From the NCBI RefSeq assembly GCF_018070025.1, contig NZ_JAGPYQ010000001.1, positions 620,001-684,000 of the forward strand: DNA of 64,000 bases, written 5' to 3'. The DNA comes from Streptomyces liliiviolaceus (GTDB taxonomy: Bacteria > Actinomycetota > Actinomycetes > Streptomycetales > Streptomycetaceae). A model generated the notes under the pieces. The model searched no databases. It had not been told where the DNA came from and saw only the letters and a list, made by a program, of their open reading frames with translations. The first letter of the stretch is position 1. Every line of letters starts with the position of its first letter. Shown here piece by piece: positions 19,854-28,581 of the stretch. Made by a program: the position numbers and the translations under genes.

Positions 19854-19913
19854 TAAGCCACTATCATCGAACGGTTATCGCCAGTCGGCCTGCCCCCGGA
19901 AGCGGAGCCCTGC

Positions 19914-20969
19914 ATGCACGTGCCAGACGGATTCATCAACGCGCCCGTCTCCGTCGCCGCCGGAGCCGTGGCCGCCACGGCGGTCGCGGTGAGCCTGCGC
20001 GGCGCCCGCCGTGAACTGGACGAACGTACGGCCCCGCTCGCGGGACTGGTCGCCGCGTTCATCTTCGCCGTGCAGATGCTGAACTTCCCGGTCGCGGCCG
20101 GGACCAGCGGACATCTGCTCGGAGGCGCGCTCGCCGCGATACTCGTGGGCCCCTTCACCGGGGTCCTGTGCGTCTCCGTCGTGCTCCTCATGCAGGGCAT
20201 CCTCTTCGCGGACGGCGGCCTCACCGCGCTGGGCGTGAACATCACGAACATGGCGGTGGTCACCACGGTCGTGGCCTACGCCGTCTTCCGCGGCCTCGTG
20301 AAACTCCTGCCCAGGAAGCGTCGGTCCATTACCGTCTCGGCGTTCGTCGCCGCTGTGATCTCCGTCCCTGCCGCCGCTGTGGCCTTCACCCTGATCTACG
20401 CGGTCGGGGGCACCACGGACGTCCCGATCGGGCAGGTCTTCACCGCCATGGTCGGCGTCCACGTCCTCATCGGCATCGGTGAGGCCGCGATCACCGCGCT
20501 CACGGTCGGCGCCGTCATCGCCGTACGACCGGACCTCGTGTACGGGGCCCGCGGGCTGACCGCGCCCCTGAAGCTGCGGGTCAACGGCGAACTGGTCGAC
20601 ACCCCCGCCGCCGAGCCCGTCCCCGTCGCCGCCCGGTCCCACCGCAGGGTGTGGCTGGCGGGGCTCGCCACCTCCCTCGTTCTCGCCGGGTTCGTCAGCT
20701 TCTACGCCTCGGCGAACCCCGACGGGCTGGAGAAGGTCGCCTCCGACAAGGGCATCGACGCCAAGGTCGAGGACCACGCCGCCGCGGACTCCCCGCTCGC
20801 CGACTACGGCGTCGAAGGCCTGACGAACAGCCGGATCTCCGGCGGCCTCGCGGGCGTGATCGGCGTGGGCGTCACGGTCGTCGCGGGCACGGGCGTCTTC
20901 TGGGCCGTCCGCAGGCGCCGTACGCCCGAGAACCAGAGCGGGCCCTCCCAGGTCGGCGAGTCCGTCTGA
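19914..20969 (+). CDS. nikMN: ECF-type nickel/cobalt transporter, fused substrate-binding NikM-NikN (CbiM-PDGLE)
   Basis: A 351-residue membrane protein. The mature N-terminus MHVPDGF carries the metal ligands of NikM/CbiM proteins (Met1 amine, His2), and the third ligand His67 is in GTSGHLLGG. Six or seven membrane segments follow. The C-terminal part (about 240-350) is a fused PDGLE (NikN-like) module with NPDGLEKVA and two flanking membrane segments. MH-PDG with a PDGLE domain points to nickel rather than cobalt (CbiM usually starts MH-MEG). The start is therefore fixed by function: only the ATG at 19914 gives His as residue 2. It is first in an operon with NikQ and NikO. Confidence 0.88.
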   Translation: MHVPDGFINAPVSVAAGAVAATAVAVSLRGARRELDERTAPLAGLVAAFIFAVQMLNFPVAAGTSGHLLGGALAAILVGPFTGVLCVSVVLLMQGILFADGGLTALGVNITNMAVVTTVVAYAVFRGLVKLLPRKRRSITVSAFVAAVISVPAAAVAFTLIYAVGGTTDVPIGQVFTAMVGVHVLIGIGEAAITALTVGAVIAVRPDLVYGARGLTAPLKLRVNGELVDTPAAEPVPVAARSHRRVWLAGLATSLVLAGFVSFYASANPDGLEKVASDKGIDAKVEDHAAADSPLADYGVEGLTNSRISGGLAGVIGVGVTVVAGTGVFWAVRRRRTPENQSGPSQVGESV

Positions 20970-20970
20970 C

Positions 20971-21732
20971 ATGGGAGCAGGCCACGCGCACCGGCTCTAC
21001 CGGCACGGACACTCGCCCGTGCACGGTCTGCCGCCGCACACCAAGCTCGCCGCCGTCTTCGCCTTCGTCCTGGTCGTCGTCTCGACCCCGCGCGAGGCGA
21101 TGTGGGCCTTCGGGCTGTACGCGTTGCTGCTGGCGGGCGTGGCGTACGCGGCCCGCGTCCCCGCCGGCTTCGTACTGAAGCGGCTGCTGATCGAGGTGCC
21201 GTTCGTGGCCTTCGCCGTGCTGATGCCGTTCGTGGCGCAGGGCGAGCGGGTCGACGTGCTCGGGCTCTCCCTCAGCGTGAACGGCCTGTGGGGCGCCTGG
21301 AACGTCCTCGCCAAGGGCACGCTCGGGGTCGCCGCGTCCGTGCTCCTCGCCTCGACGACCGAGCTGCGCGAGCTCCTCCTGGGGCTCCAGCGCCTGCGGC
21401 TGCCACCCCTGCTCGTACAGATCGCGTCCTTCATGATCCGGTACGGGGACGTCATCGCGGACGAGATGCGGCGGATGCGGATCGCGCGGGAGTCGCGGGG
21501 CTTCGAGGCCCGTGGCGTCCGCTCCTGGGGCGTGCTCGCCAAGTCCGCGGGCGCCCTGTTCATCCGCTCCTACGAACGCGGGGAACGGGTGCACCTGGCC
21601 ATGGTCAGCCGTGGCTACACCGGTTCGATGCCGGTCATCGACGAGGTGACCGCGTCGCGCGCGCAGTGGTCGTACGCCTTCGCCCTGCCGTGCGCCGCAC
21701 TCGTCGTATGTCTGCTGGGATGGACCCTGTGA
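20971..21732 (+). CDS. nikQ: ECF transporter T component, NikQ/CbiQ family
   Basis: A 253-residue integral membrane protein with about five to six hydrophobic segments and the coupling motifs of the T component, MRIARESRGFEARGVRSW, which contacts the ATPase. It starts 1 nt after the nikMN stop codon, and its own stop overlaps the nikO start region, so translation is coupled. It transmits ATPase movement to the NikMN substrate unit. Confidence 0.9.
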   Translation: MGAGHAHRLYRHGHSPVHGLPPHTKLAAVFAFVLVVVSTPREAMWAFGLYALLLAGVAYAARVPAGFVLKRLLIEVPFVAFAVLMPFVAQGERVDVLGLSLSVNGLWGAWNVLAKGTLGVAASVLLASTTELRELLLGLQRLRLPPLLVQIASFMIRYGDVIADEMRRMRIARESRGFEARGVRSWGVLAKSAGALFIRSYERGERVHLAMVSRGYTGSMPVIDEVTASRAQWSYAFALPCAALVVCLLGWTL

Positions 21733-22505
21733 ACTCGCCTCCGCCGCTCCCCTCCCCCGCCCCCTCGCTCGATGTGGCCGGGCTGGCCTTCGCCTACCCC
21801 GACGGGCATCAGGCCCTCTTCGGTGTGGACTTCACGGTCGGCCGGGGCGAGCGCGTGGCCCTGCTCGGCCCGAACGGCGCCGGCAAGACGACCCTCGTGC
21901 TCCACCTCAACGGCATCCTGACCGGCGGCGCCGGGACGGTGACGGTCGCCGGGCTGCCCGTCGGCAAGAAGCACATGGCGGAGATCCGGCGGAAGGTCGG
22001 CATCGTCTTCCAGGACCCGGACGACCAGCTCTTCATGCCGAGCGTGCGCGAGGACGTGGCGTTCGGGCCCGCGTCCGCCGGGCTGAAGGGGGCCGAGCTG
22101 GAGGCGCGGGTGCGCACCGCGCTCGAACAGGTCGGCATGGAGGCCTTCGCGGACCGTCCCCCGCACCATCTCTCCTTCGGGCAGCGGCGCCGGGTGGCCG
22201 TCGCGACCGTGCTGGCGATGGAGCCGGAGATCCTCGTCCTCGACGAGCCGTCCTCCAACCTCGACCCCGCCTCACGGCGTGAACTCGCGGACATCCTGCG
22301 CTCGTTGGACGTGACCGTGCTGATGGTCACGCACGATCTGCCGTACGCGCTCGAACTGTGCCCCCGTGCCCTGATCCTCAGCGACGGCGTGATCGCGGCG
22401 GACGGCCGCACCGGTGAACTGCTCTCGGACGAGGAGCTGATGCGGGAGCACCGCCTGGAGCTGCCGTTCGGCTTCGATCCGCGCTCGGTGACAATGGGCG
22501 CGTGA
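21720..22505 (+). CDS. nikO: ECF transporter ATPase, NikO/CbiO family
   Basis: A 261-residue ABC ATPase that energises the NikMNQ transporter. Walker A is GPNGAGKTTL near residue 46, Q-loop FQDPDDQLF, signature LSFGQRRR, Walker B ILVLDEPSSNLD, and switch His in VTHDL. The DDQLF Q-loop is typical of ECF ATPases. Start choices are ATG 21720 (used here), ATG 21708, or GTG 21729, which would overlap the nikQ stop as GTGA; the protein differs by only a few residues. Confidence 0.9.
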   Translation: MDPVNSPPPLPSPAPSLDVAGLAFAYPDGHQALFGVDFTVGRGERVALLGPNGAGKTTLVLHLNGILTGGAGTVTVAGLPVGKKHMAEIRRKVGIVFQDPDDQLFMPSVREDVAFGPASAGLKGAELEARVRTALEQVGMEAFADRPPHHLSFGQRRRVAVATVLAMEPEILVLDEPSSNLDPASRRELADILRSLDVTVLMVTHDLPYALELCPRALILSDGVIAADGRTGELLSDEELMREHRLELPFGFDPRSVTMGA

Positions 22506-22530
22506 CGCTGGCGCGGCGAAGGGTACGGAC

Positions 22531-23697
22531 GTGGTGAAGGTGAACGGCTCAGTGGCCGAGGGCTTCGAGCCGGTCGAGGCGGCGTTCGTACGGGACTTCG
22601 AGACGCTCGGGGACCGGGGCGCGGCGGTGGCCGTGTACCGCGACGGCCACAAGGTCGTCGACCTGTGGGCGGGCACGAAGGACATCGACGGCGCGGAGCC
22701 GTGGGCGCGCGACACCGCGCAGATCGTGCGCTCGGCGACGAAGGGGGTCGCGGCTGCCGCTCTGCTGCTCCTGCACCAGCGGGGTCTGCTGGACCTGGAC
22801 GCGCCGGTGGGCGAGTACTGGCCCGGGTTCAAGGCGGCGGGCAAGGAGCGGGTGCTGGTCCGGCACGTGCTCTCGCACCGGGCCGGACTGCCGGTCCTGG
22901 ACCACCCGCTCACCCCCGAGGAGTCGCTGGACCCGCTGCGGGGCGCCGAGGCGGTCGCCCGGCAGGCCCCGGTGTGGGAGCCCGGCACGGACCACGGCTA
23001 CCACGCGCTGACGTACGGCTGGCTGACCGGCGAGCTGCTGCGGCGCGTCACGGGCGACGGCATCGGCGACTGGATCGCGCGGGAGATCGCGGGCCCGGTG
23101 GGCGCGGACCTGTGGGTCGGGCTGCCGGAGCGGGAGGCGGCCCGGGTCGGCAGGGTGGGACGCATAGAGACCCCGGCCGGCGACGGGGGCCTGCGGGCCC
23201 GCCCGAAACAGTCGGTGGTTCAGGCCTACGAGGACCCGGACTCCCTCACCCGGCGGGCCTTCGCGGCGATCACCCCGTTCCCGGACCAGAACGACCCGGC
23301 GTACCGGGCGGCGGCGCTCCCCGCGACGAACGGCATCGCGACGGCGGACGGGCTGGCCCGCTTCTACGCGTCCCTGATCGGCGAAGTGGACGGCGGAGCC
23401 CGGCTGTTCACCCCGGCGACGCTGGCCGCGGCCCGCACGGAGGAGTCGGCGGGCCCGGACCGCGTCCTGGTGATCAACACGAGCTTCGGCCTCGGCTACA
23501 TGCTGCACGGCTCGGCGTCCCCGTTCCTGTCCCCCGGTTCCTTCGGCCACCCGGGCCGAGGCGGCTCCCTGGGCTTCGCCGACCCCGACTCGGGCACGGC
23601 GTTCGCCTACGTGACGAACGGCTTCCGCAAGACGGTCACGGCGGATCCACGGGCGCAGGCGCTTGTACGGGCGGTGCGGGGGGTGTTGGGGGCGTAG
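22531..23697 (+). CDS. Serine hydrolase, beta-lactamase/esterase (class C-like) family
   Basis: A 388-residue protein of the EstB/penicillin-binding-like beta-lactamase superfamily. The catalytic S-x-x-K is S-A-T-K in VRSATKGVAAAALLLL near residue 70, the Tyr motif is in HGYHALTYGWL near residue 155, and a C-terminal FGHPGRGGSLGFADPDSG replaces the K-T-G box, as in esterases of this group. No signal peptide is seen, so it is probably cytoplasmic. Most such Streptomyces proteins are esterases or lipid-ester hydrolases and not resistance enzymes. It starts with GTG 25 nt after nikO, with GAAGGG upstream, and may be the last gene of that operon. Confidence 0.85.
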   Translation: MVKVNGSVAEGFEPVEAAFVRDFETLGDRGAAVAVYRDGHKVVDLWAGTKDIDGAEPWARDTAQIVRSATKGVAAAALLLLHQRGLLDLDAPVGEYWPGFKAAGKERVLVRHVLSHRAGLPVLDHPLTPEESLDPLRGAEAVARQAPVWEPGTDHGYHALTYGWLTGELLRRVTGDGIGDWIAREIAGPVGADLWVGLPEREAARVGRVGRIETPAGDGGLRARPKQSVVQAYEDPDSLTRRAFAAITPFPDQNDPAYRAAALPATNGIATADGLARFYASLIGEVDGGARLFTPATLAAARTEESAGPDRVLVINTSFGLGYMLHGSASPFLSPGSFGHPGRGGSLGFADPDSGTAFAYVTNGFRKTVTADPRAQALVRAVRGVLGA

Positions 23698-23792
23698 AGC
23701 CCGCAGACACGAGTCGTGCAGCGCGCACGTGGTGCACACGGGTTCCGTGTACGGCGGGTCGTGTGTCGGCTGCCGGGCCGGTGTGGGCCGGC

Positions 23793-23813
23793 CGCGCAGT
23801 TCCCCTCGCCCCT
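23793..23813. repeat. Inverted copy of the GGGGCGCGGGGAACTGCGC repeat
   Basis: CGCGCAGTTCCCCTCGCCCCT lies between the convergent hydrolase and DMT permease genes. It is the reverse complement of the repeat core seen at 6.4, 8.5 and 32.1 kb. Confidence 0.7.
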
Positions 23814-23820
23814 GAGGGGG

Positions 23821-24666
23821 CTAACCCGCGTGCAGCATCAGGCCTATGCCCACCACCAGCAGGCCCGCCGCCGCGATGCGTGGTGCGCCGAAGCGTTCCT
23901 TGAAGAAGACGGCTCCTATGGCGGCGCCGACGATGATCGACGATTCTCGCAGGGCCGCGACCGGGGCCAGTTCCGCTCGGGTCTGGGCCCAGAGGACCAG
24001 GCCGTACGCGGCGACGGACAGGGCGGCGCCGAGGAGGCCCACCGCTGCGAACGGGCGCAGTACGGCGAGGAGTTCGCCGCGCCAGCGGTGGAGGGCGTAT
24101 GCCGGAACCGCCACGCCCTCCACCGCCATCAGCCAGGCGATGTAGGCGAGGGAGGAGCCCGAGGCGCGTACGCCCAGGCCGTCCACGACCGTGTACGCGG
24201 CGATGGTCAGGCCGGTCGCGAGCGCCGCGACGATCGCCGCCCAGTTCGGCCGCTTCCCGCGCAGGCCCCACAGGGCGACCCCGGTCAGTCCCGCGCACGA
24301 CACGGCGATGCCCGCTGCCGCCCAGCCGTCGGGCACCTCGTGGGCGAAGAGCGCGGCGAGCAGGGTGACCACCAGGGGCGCGGTGCCGCGCGCGATGGGG
24401 TAGGCCTGGCCGAAGTCGCCCAGCCGGAAGGAGCGCATGAGGAGGACGTAGTACGCGACGTGGATGACCGCCGAGACGATCAGGTACGGCCAGGCCTCCG
24501 CGGCGGGGAACGGGACGAACGGCACCATGGCGAAGCCGATGAGCGCGCCCCCGCCCGCTATCAGCGTGAACCCGACCAGTTTGTCGGTGATGTGGTGGGC
24601 CAGCGCGTTCCAGCCGGCGTGGGTGACCGCCGCGGCCAGGACGGCCGCGGTGACCAGCGGGGTCAC
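23821..24666 (-). CDS. EamA/DMT-family permease
   Basis: A 281-residue membrane protein with about ten hydrophobic segments and two EamA repeats, as in drug/metabolite exporters (RhaT/YdcZ-like). It contains the helix-initial pattern THAGWNALAHHITDK and a late KERFGAPRIAAAGLLVVG segment, which fits the end of the second EamA repeat. The substrate cannot be told. GTG 24666 overlaps the stop of the upstream YbaK-like gene by 4 bp, so the two form a coupled pair. Confidence 0.87.
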   Translation of the reverse strand: MTPLVTAAVLAAAVTHAGWNALAHHITDKLVGFTLIAGGGALIGFAMVPFVPFPAAEAWPYLIVSAVIHVAYYVLLMRSFRLGDFGQAYPIARGTAPLVVTLLAALFAHEVPDGWAAAGIAVSCAGLTGVALWGLRGKRPNWAAIVAALATGLTIAAYTVVDGLGVRASGSSLAYIAWLMAVEGVAVPAYALHRWRGELLAVLRPFAAVGLLGAALSVAAYGLVLWAQTRAELAPVAALRESSIIVGAAIGAVFFKERFGAPRIAAAGLLVVGIGLMLHAG

Positions 24667-25178
24667 GCGGACTGCTCGCGGACATCCACCAGGGTGCCGC
24701 CGGCGTGGTCGATCAGGGTCCTCGGGGCCATCGGGAACACGGAGTACGGGGTGCCCGCGGCGGCCCACACGATGTCGTGGTCCAGCAGTGAACGGTCCGC
24801 CAGGACACGGGTCTTGCTGCGGTGTCCGAAGGGGGGCACGCCACCGATCGAGTACCCCGTCGTCTCGCGTACGAGGTCCGCCCTGGCCCGGGTGACCTTC
24901 TCGGCGCCCAGCGCGTGCTGTACGAGGTCGAGGTCCACGCGGGACGAGCCGTCCATGAGGACGAGGACCGGGACGCCGTCCGCGGCGAAGATCAACGACT
25001 TGCAGATCTCGCTGAGTTCGCAGCCGAGCGCCGTGGCGGCCTCGGCGGCGGTGCGGGTCGCCTCCGGGAAGCGGCGGATGCGCGGGAGCAGGTCGTCGAG
25101 ACCCAGCTTCCGCACGGCCTCGGCGAAACGGGGGTTGGCTCCGGACTCTTCTGTGCCGTCAGTGGCGCTCGTCGTCAT
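24663..25178 (-). CDS. YbaK/ProX-type aminoacyl-tRNA deacylase
   Basis: A 171-residue protein of the YbaK/EbsC fold. It hydrolyses wrongly charged tRNAs in trans, classically Cys-tRNA(Pro) or Ala-tRNA(Pro). Visible are ALGCELSEICKSLIFAADG with the conserved Lys, VLVLMDGSSRVDL, TGYSIGGVPPFGH (the GxxxGGxxPxG loop) and the late DIVWAAAGTPYSVF. The ATG at 25178 gives the family's usual length; the upstream open stretch is not protein-like. It is coupled to the DMT permease by a GTGA overlap. Confidence 0.88.
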   Translation of the reverse strand: MTTSATDGTEESGANPRFAEAVRKLGLDDLLPRIRRFPEATRTAAEAATALGCELSEICKSLIFAADGVPVLVLMDGSSRVDLDLVQHALGAEKVTRARADLVRETTGYSIGGVPPFGHRSKTRVLADRSLLDHDIVWAAAGTPYSVFPMAPRTLIDHAGGTLVDVREQSA

Positions 25179-25258
25179 ACACGGCACGCTAGCGGTGCGT
25201 GTACGAGGCAGGCGAACGAGTTGTGCGGCACGGACCGCGGACCGGCCGGCAGAGCGGA

Positions 25259-25300
25259 AGCCGGTGAGGGGCTCCCGTCCCCACGGGCCCCTCACCGGCT
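25259..25300 (-). terminator. Terminator of the MMPL gene
   Basis: Perfect 14-bp arms (25259-25272 and 25287-25300) with an inner 4-bp extension, 21 nt beyond the stop at 25321. Confidence 0.85.
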
Positions 25301-25320
25301 GGTCATGCGTGGCCGACCTG

Positions 25321-27579
25321 TCAGGCGCGGACCAGTTCCCGGTCCTCGTCCGGCGAGGTCGTCGGGCGGTCGGCGTCCAGCGCCTTCAGGCCCTCGCCCT
25401 CGACGTCCACGTTCGGCAGGGCCCGGTCCAGCCACTTCGGGAGCCACCAGGCCCGCTTGCCGAGCAGGGCCAGCACCGCCGGGACGATCGCCATGCGGAC
25501 CACGAACGCGTCGAAGAAGACGGCGATCGCGAGGCCGAAGCCGATCATCTTGATCATCGAGTCGCTCGCGCCGATGAAGCCGCCGAAGACCGCCATCATG
25601 ATGATCGCCGCCGCGACCACGACGCGGGCGCTGTGCCGGAAGCCGGTCACCACCGCCTGGCTCGGGGACTCCCCGTGCACGAACGCCTCCCGCATACGGG
25701 TCACGAGGAACACCTCGTAGTCCATCGCCAGGCCGAAGACCACACCCACCATGAAGATCGGCATCATCGACATGATCGGGCCGGTCTCCTCGACGCCGAT
25801 CAGTCCGGCCAGCCAGCCCCACTGGAAGACCGCGACCACCGCGCCGAGCGCGGCGAGCACGCTCAGCAGGAAGCCGAGCGCCGCCTTGAGCGGGACCAGG
25901 ATCGAGCGGAAGACCACGATCAGGAGGAGGAAGGCGAGGCCCACCACCAGGGCGAGGTACGGGACCAGCGCGTCGTTGAGCTTCTGGGAGAAGTCGATGT
26001 TCATCGCCGTGGTGCCGGTGACCAGCACCTCCGCGTCCGTGTCCGCCTTGATGTCGGCGCTCTGGGCGCGGATGGCGTGCACCAGGTCCTCGGTCTGCGT
26101 CGAGGACGGCTTGGAGTCCGGGATCACCGTGATCGTCGCGGTGTCGCCCGCCTTGTTGGGGGTCGCCGGGGTGACCGTCACGACGTCCTTGAGGCCCTTG
26201 ATGCCGTCCGTCACGGCGGTGAAGGCGGCCGTCGGGTCGGCGGCTTCCTTGGCGTCGACCACGATCATCAGGGGACCGTTGAAGCCGGGGCCGAAGCCCT
26301 CCGACAGCAGGTCGTACGCCCGGCGCTGCGTCGTGGACGTCGGCTGCGAGCCGTCGTCGGGCAGGCCCAGTTCCAGCTGGGTGGCCGGTACGGCGATCAC
26401 GCCGAGGCCGACGACGCCGAGCAGGAGTACGGCCGCCGGTCGGCGGATGACGAAGCTCGCCCAGCGGGTGCCCATGTTGGGCCTGGCCGGCTTCCCCGAA
26501 GTGCCGGTGCCGGTGCCGGTGCCCTCGACCTTGTTCTTGTCCTTGTCCTTGTCCTTGCGCTTCTCGTCCGCCGGGCGGATCTTCCTGCCCGCGTAGCCGA
26601 GCATCGCGGGGATCATGGTCAGCGCGATGAGGACGGCGACCACGACCGTGCCCGCCGCGGCGAGGCCCATCTTGGTGAGCATCGGGACGTTGACGACCGC
26701 GAGGCCCGCCAGGGCGATGACCACCGTGAGGCCGGCGAAGACGACCGCCGAGCCGGCGGTGCCGGTGGCGCGGCCCGCCGCCTCCTCGCGGTCGCGGCCC
26801 TCGGCCAGTTCAGCCCGGTAGCGGGAGACGATGAACAGCGCGTAGTCGATACCGACCGCGAGGCCGATCATCAGCGCGAGCGTCGAGGTGGTGTCGCCGA
26901 GGTCGAGCGCGTTGGCGAGCGCAGTGATGGTGGAGACGCCGATGCCGACGCCGATGATCGCCGTCAGCAGCGGCAGTCCGGCCGCGACCAGCGAACCCAG
27001 GGTGACGACGAGGACGACCGCGGCGAGGGCGAGGCCGATGATCTCGCCGGTCGCGCCCATCTCCGCCCCGGCCTCCAGCGCGTCGCCGCCGACGTCGACC
27101 GTCAGGCCCGTGTCCCGGGCCGACTCCCCGGCCGCCTCAAGGGCGTCCCTGGTCGAGTCCGCGAGTTCCATGCCGGGGGCGTCGTACCGCACGGAGGTGT
27201 AGGCGACCGTGCCGTCCTTGCTCACGGCGTTCGTCGTGTACGGGTCGGTGACGGAGACGACCTCGGAGCCGTCGCCCAGTGCCTTGACCGTCTTCGCGAC
27301 GGTCGCCTTGTTGTCGGCGTCCGTCATCTTCTGGCCCTCGGGCGCCTTGAAGACGATGCGCCCGGTCGCTCCGTCGGCGCTGGCGCCGGGGAAACGCTGT
27401 TCCAGCAGGTCGAAGGCCTTCTGCGCCTCGGTGCCGGGGATGGAGAAGGAGGTCGTGCCCGCGGCGGGCGCGGAGGCCGCTCCGACGCCCGCGAGCGTCA
27501 GCAGCGCCACCCATATCAGGACGACGAAGTGCCGTCGCCTGAAGGCGAGGCGGCCGAGTTTGTAGAGGAACGTTGCCAC
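25321..27579 (-). CDS. MMPL/RND-family transporter
   Basis: A 752-residue exporter with the RND layout: a membrane helix near the N-terminus (HFVVLIWVALLTLAGVG), a large outer loop, a five-helix sterol-sensing-like block, a hydrophilic Lys/Asp cytoplasmic linker (about 350-375, mostly KDKDK), then the second half with the same plan. MMPL signatures are LMIGLAVGIDYALFIVSRYRAEL in the first half and FGLAMDYEVFLVTRMREAF in the second, both with the proton-relay GxxxDY motif. Actinobacterial MMPL proteins export lipids, siderophores or drugs. GTG 27579 has GGGAG upstream. The TetR gene upstream on the same strand probably regulates it. Confidence 0.92.
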   Translation of the reverse strand: MATFLYKLGRLAFRRRHFVVLIWVALLTLAGVGAASAPAAGTTSFSIPGTEAQKAFDLLEQRFPGASADGATGRIVFKAPEGQKMTDADNKATVAKTVKALGDGSEVVSVTDPYTTNAVSKDGTVAYTSVRYDAPGMELADSTRDALEAAGESARDTGLTVDVGGDALEAGAEMGATGEIIGLALAAVVLVVTLGSLVAAGLPLLTAIIGVGIGVSTITALANALDLGDTTSTLALMIGLAVGIDYALFIVSRYRAELAEGRDREEAAGRATGTAGSAVVFAGLTVVIALAGLAVVNVPMLTKMGLAAAGTVVVAVLIALTMIPAMLGYAGRKIRPADEKRKDKDKDKNKVEGTGTGTGTSGKPARPNMGTRWASFVIRRPAAVLLLGVVGLGVIAVPATQLELGLPDDGSQPTSTTQRRAYDLLSEGFGPGFNGPLMIVVDAKEAADPTAAFTAVTDGIKGLKDVVTVTPATPNKAGDTATITVIPDSKPSSTQTEDLVHAIRAQSADIKADTDAEVLVTGTTAMNIDFSQKLNDALVPYLALVVGLAFLLLIVVFRSILVPLKAALGFLLSVLAALGAVVAVFQWGWLAGLIGVEETGPIMSMMPIFMVGVVFGLAMDYEVFLVTRMREAFVHGESPSQAVVTGFRHSARVVVAAAIIMMAVFGGFIGASDSMIKMIGFGLAIAVFFDAFVVRMAIVPAVLALLGKRAWWLPKWLDRALPNVDVEGEGLKALDADRPTTSPDEDRELVRA

Positions 27580-27834
27580 GGGGGCGTACTCCCGATCAGG
27601 TCGGTGATGCAGGTCGGTGATGCGGCTCGGTGATGCCCCGGTGGCGCGGAGGGCGATGGCTGGCATCGGCGCCGGCATCAGGGCAGGGATCATCGGCCCG
27701 ACGACGTGAGCGGTCGCGTCAGGTGCGTGAGGAGAGGGGAGGGGAGGGGAGAAGAGGGCAGGGCGGGGTAGGGCGCGGTGGTGCGGTGCCGGTTCTCGGG
27801 AGTTCTCGGAGGTTCTCGGAAGGGTGGGGTGGGG
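27580..27834. other. Gap between TetR and MMPL genes, low-complexity purine-rich DNA
   Basis: The stretch holds GGGGAGGGGA-type runs (about 27729-27752) and GGTTCTCGG/AGTTCTCGG repeats (about 27787-27823). No gene and no clear operator of the type seen in front of the TetR gene is visible here. Confidence 0.5.
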
Positions 27835-28434
27835 TCAGGCGACGAGGGCGGGGACGACCACTGCGTCGATGTACGAGGACAGGAAGGCCTGGGTCGGTGG
27901 CTCGTTGTCGATCATCGTCCGGGCCACCACAGCCCCGATGATCATGTGCAGCACGTAGTCGATCGCGCGGTTGTCCGCACGGACCTCGCCGCGGTCGACG
28001 GCACGCTGCACCACCTGGCGCATCTCTTCCAGTTCCGGCTCGACCAGCCACTCCCGCAGGGCGGCCAGCAGATCGGGGTTCGAGTGGACCGCCGTCCCCA
28101 GGGCGCGCATCAGAGAGGAGTTCTGCTCCATCTCGCAGTCGTCCTGGCGGGTCGTCATCGCGTGGAGGTCACCCCGCAGGGTGCCGGTGTCCACGACGGC
28201 GATGCCGACCGGTTTGTGGTGCCGGACCGACCTGGCGACCAGTTCGGCCTTGCCGCCCCACTGGCGGTAGAGCGTGGCCTTGCTGGACCGGGTGCGGGTC
28301 GCCACGGCGTCCATGGTCAGGGAGTCGTAACCGACCTCCCGGAGCAGGTCGAGGACGGCCTCGTACAGCTCGGCCTCGCGCTCGGGCGTGAGCCGGCTGC
28401 GACGCGTCGTTGCTGTCTCAGCCATCCCATTCAC
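27835..28434 (-). CDS. TetR-family transcriptional regulator
   Basis: A 199-residue one-component repressor. The N-terminal helix-turn-helix is YDSLTMDAVATRTRSSKATLYRQWGGKAELV (about residues 34-64). The C-terminal ligand domain begins with the TetR_C-like DDCEMEQNSSLMRALGTAVH part. The start is ATG 28434 or 28425. Two near-identical operators lie 14 and 61 nt upstream, which suggests autoregulation and control of the MMPL gene downstream on the same strand; the divergent tricorn gene could also respond. Confidence 0.9.
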   Translation of the reverse strand: MNGMAETATTRRSRLTPEREAELYEAVLDLLREVGYDSLTMDAVATRTRSSKATLYRQWGGKAELVARSVRHHKPVGIAVVDTGTLRGDLHAMTTRQDDCEMEQNSSLMRALGTAVHSNPDLLAALREWLVEPELEEMRQVVQRAVDRGEVRADNRAIDYVLHMIIGAVVARTMIDNEPPTQAFLSSYIDAVVVPALVA

Positions 28435-28447
28435 CGCTTCCGCTCGA

Positions 28448-28462
28448 ACGAAACTGTCTCGT
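28448..28462. promoter_or_regulatory. Putative TetR operator 1
   Basis: ACGAAAC-T-GTCTCGT: 7-bp arms with one mismatch around one base, just upstream of the tetR start. It is the same motif as operator 2, with centres 47 bp apart. Confidence 0.65.
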
Positions 28463-28494
28463 ACTCCTTTGAAGATACCCTGCGCGTCAACGAA

Positions 28495-28509
28495 ACGAAA
28501 CCGTTTCGT
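28495..28509. promoter_or_regulatory. Putative TetR operator 2
   Basis: ACGAAAC-C-GTTTCGT: perfect 7-bp arms around one base, between the divergent tetR and tricorn genes. Confidence 0.7.
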
Positions 28510-28581
28510 ACGTGTGGTGGGTCACGCGTCCGTCCGGAACCACGAGTTGCCGGGCCCCGCCCACCGGAAAAGCATGGGTGG

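Noticed and set aside
19795..19913. Cobalamin riboswitch upstream of the CbiM-like gene
   Set aside because: A short AGTCGG/CCTGCC near 19874-19886 recalls the B12 box, but the rest of the conserved core and the space for it are missing. The Nur-like box and the nickel-type protein fit better.
22531..23697. Beta-lactam resistance enzyme
   Set aside because: The SxxK and Tyr motifs exist, but there is no signal peptide and no KTG box; the family is mostly esterases.
23716..27633. Open frame of 1305 codons on the plus strand
   Set aside because: It runs antisense through the DMT, YbaK and MMPL genes, whose motifs are clear on the minus strand.
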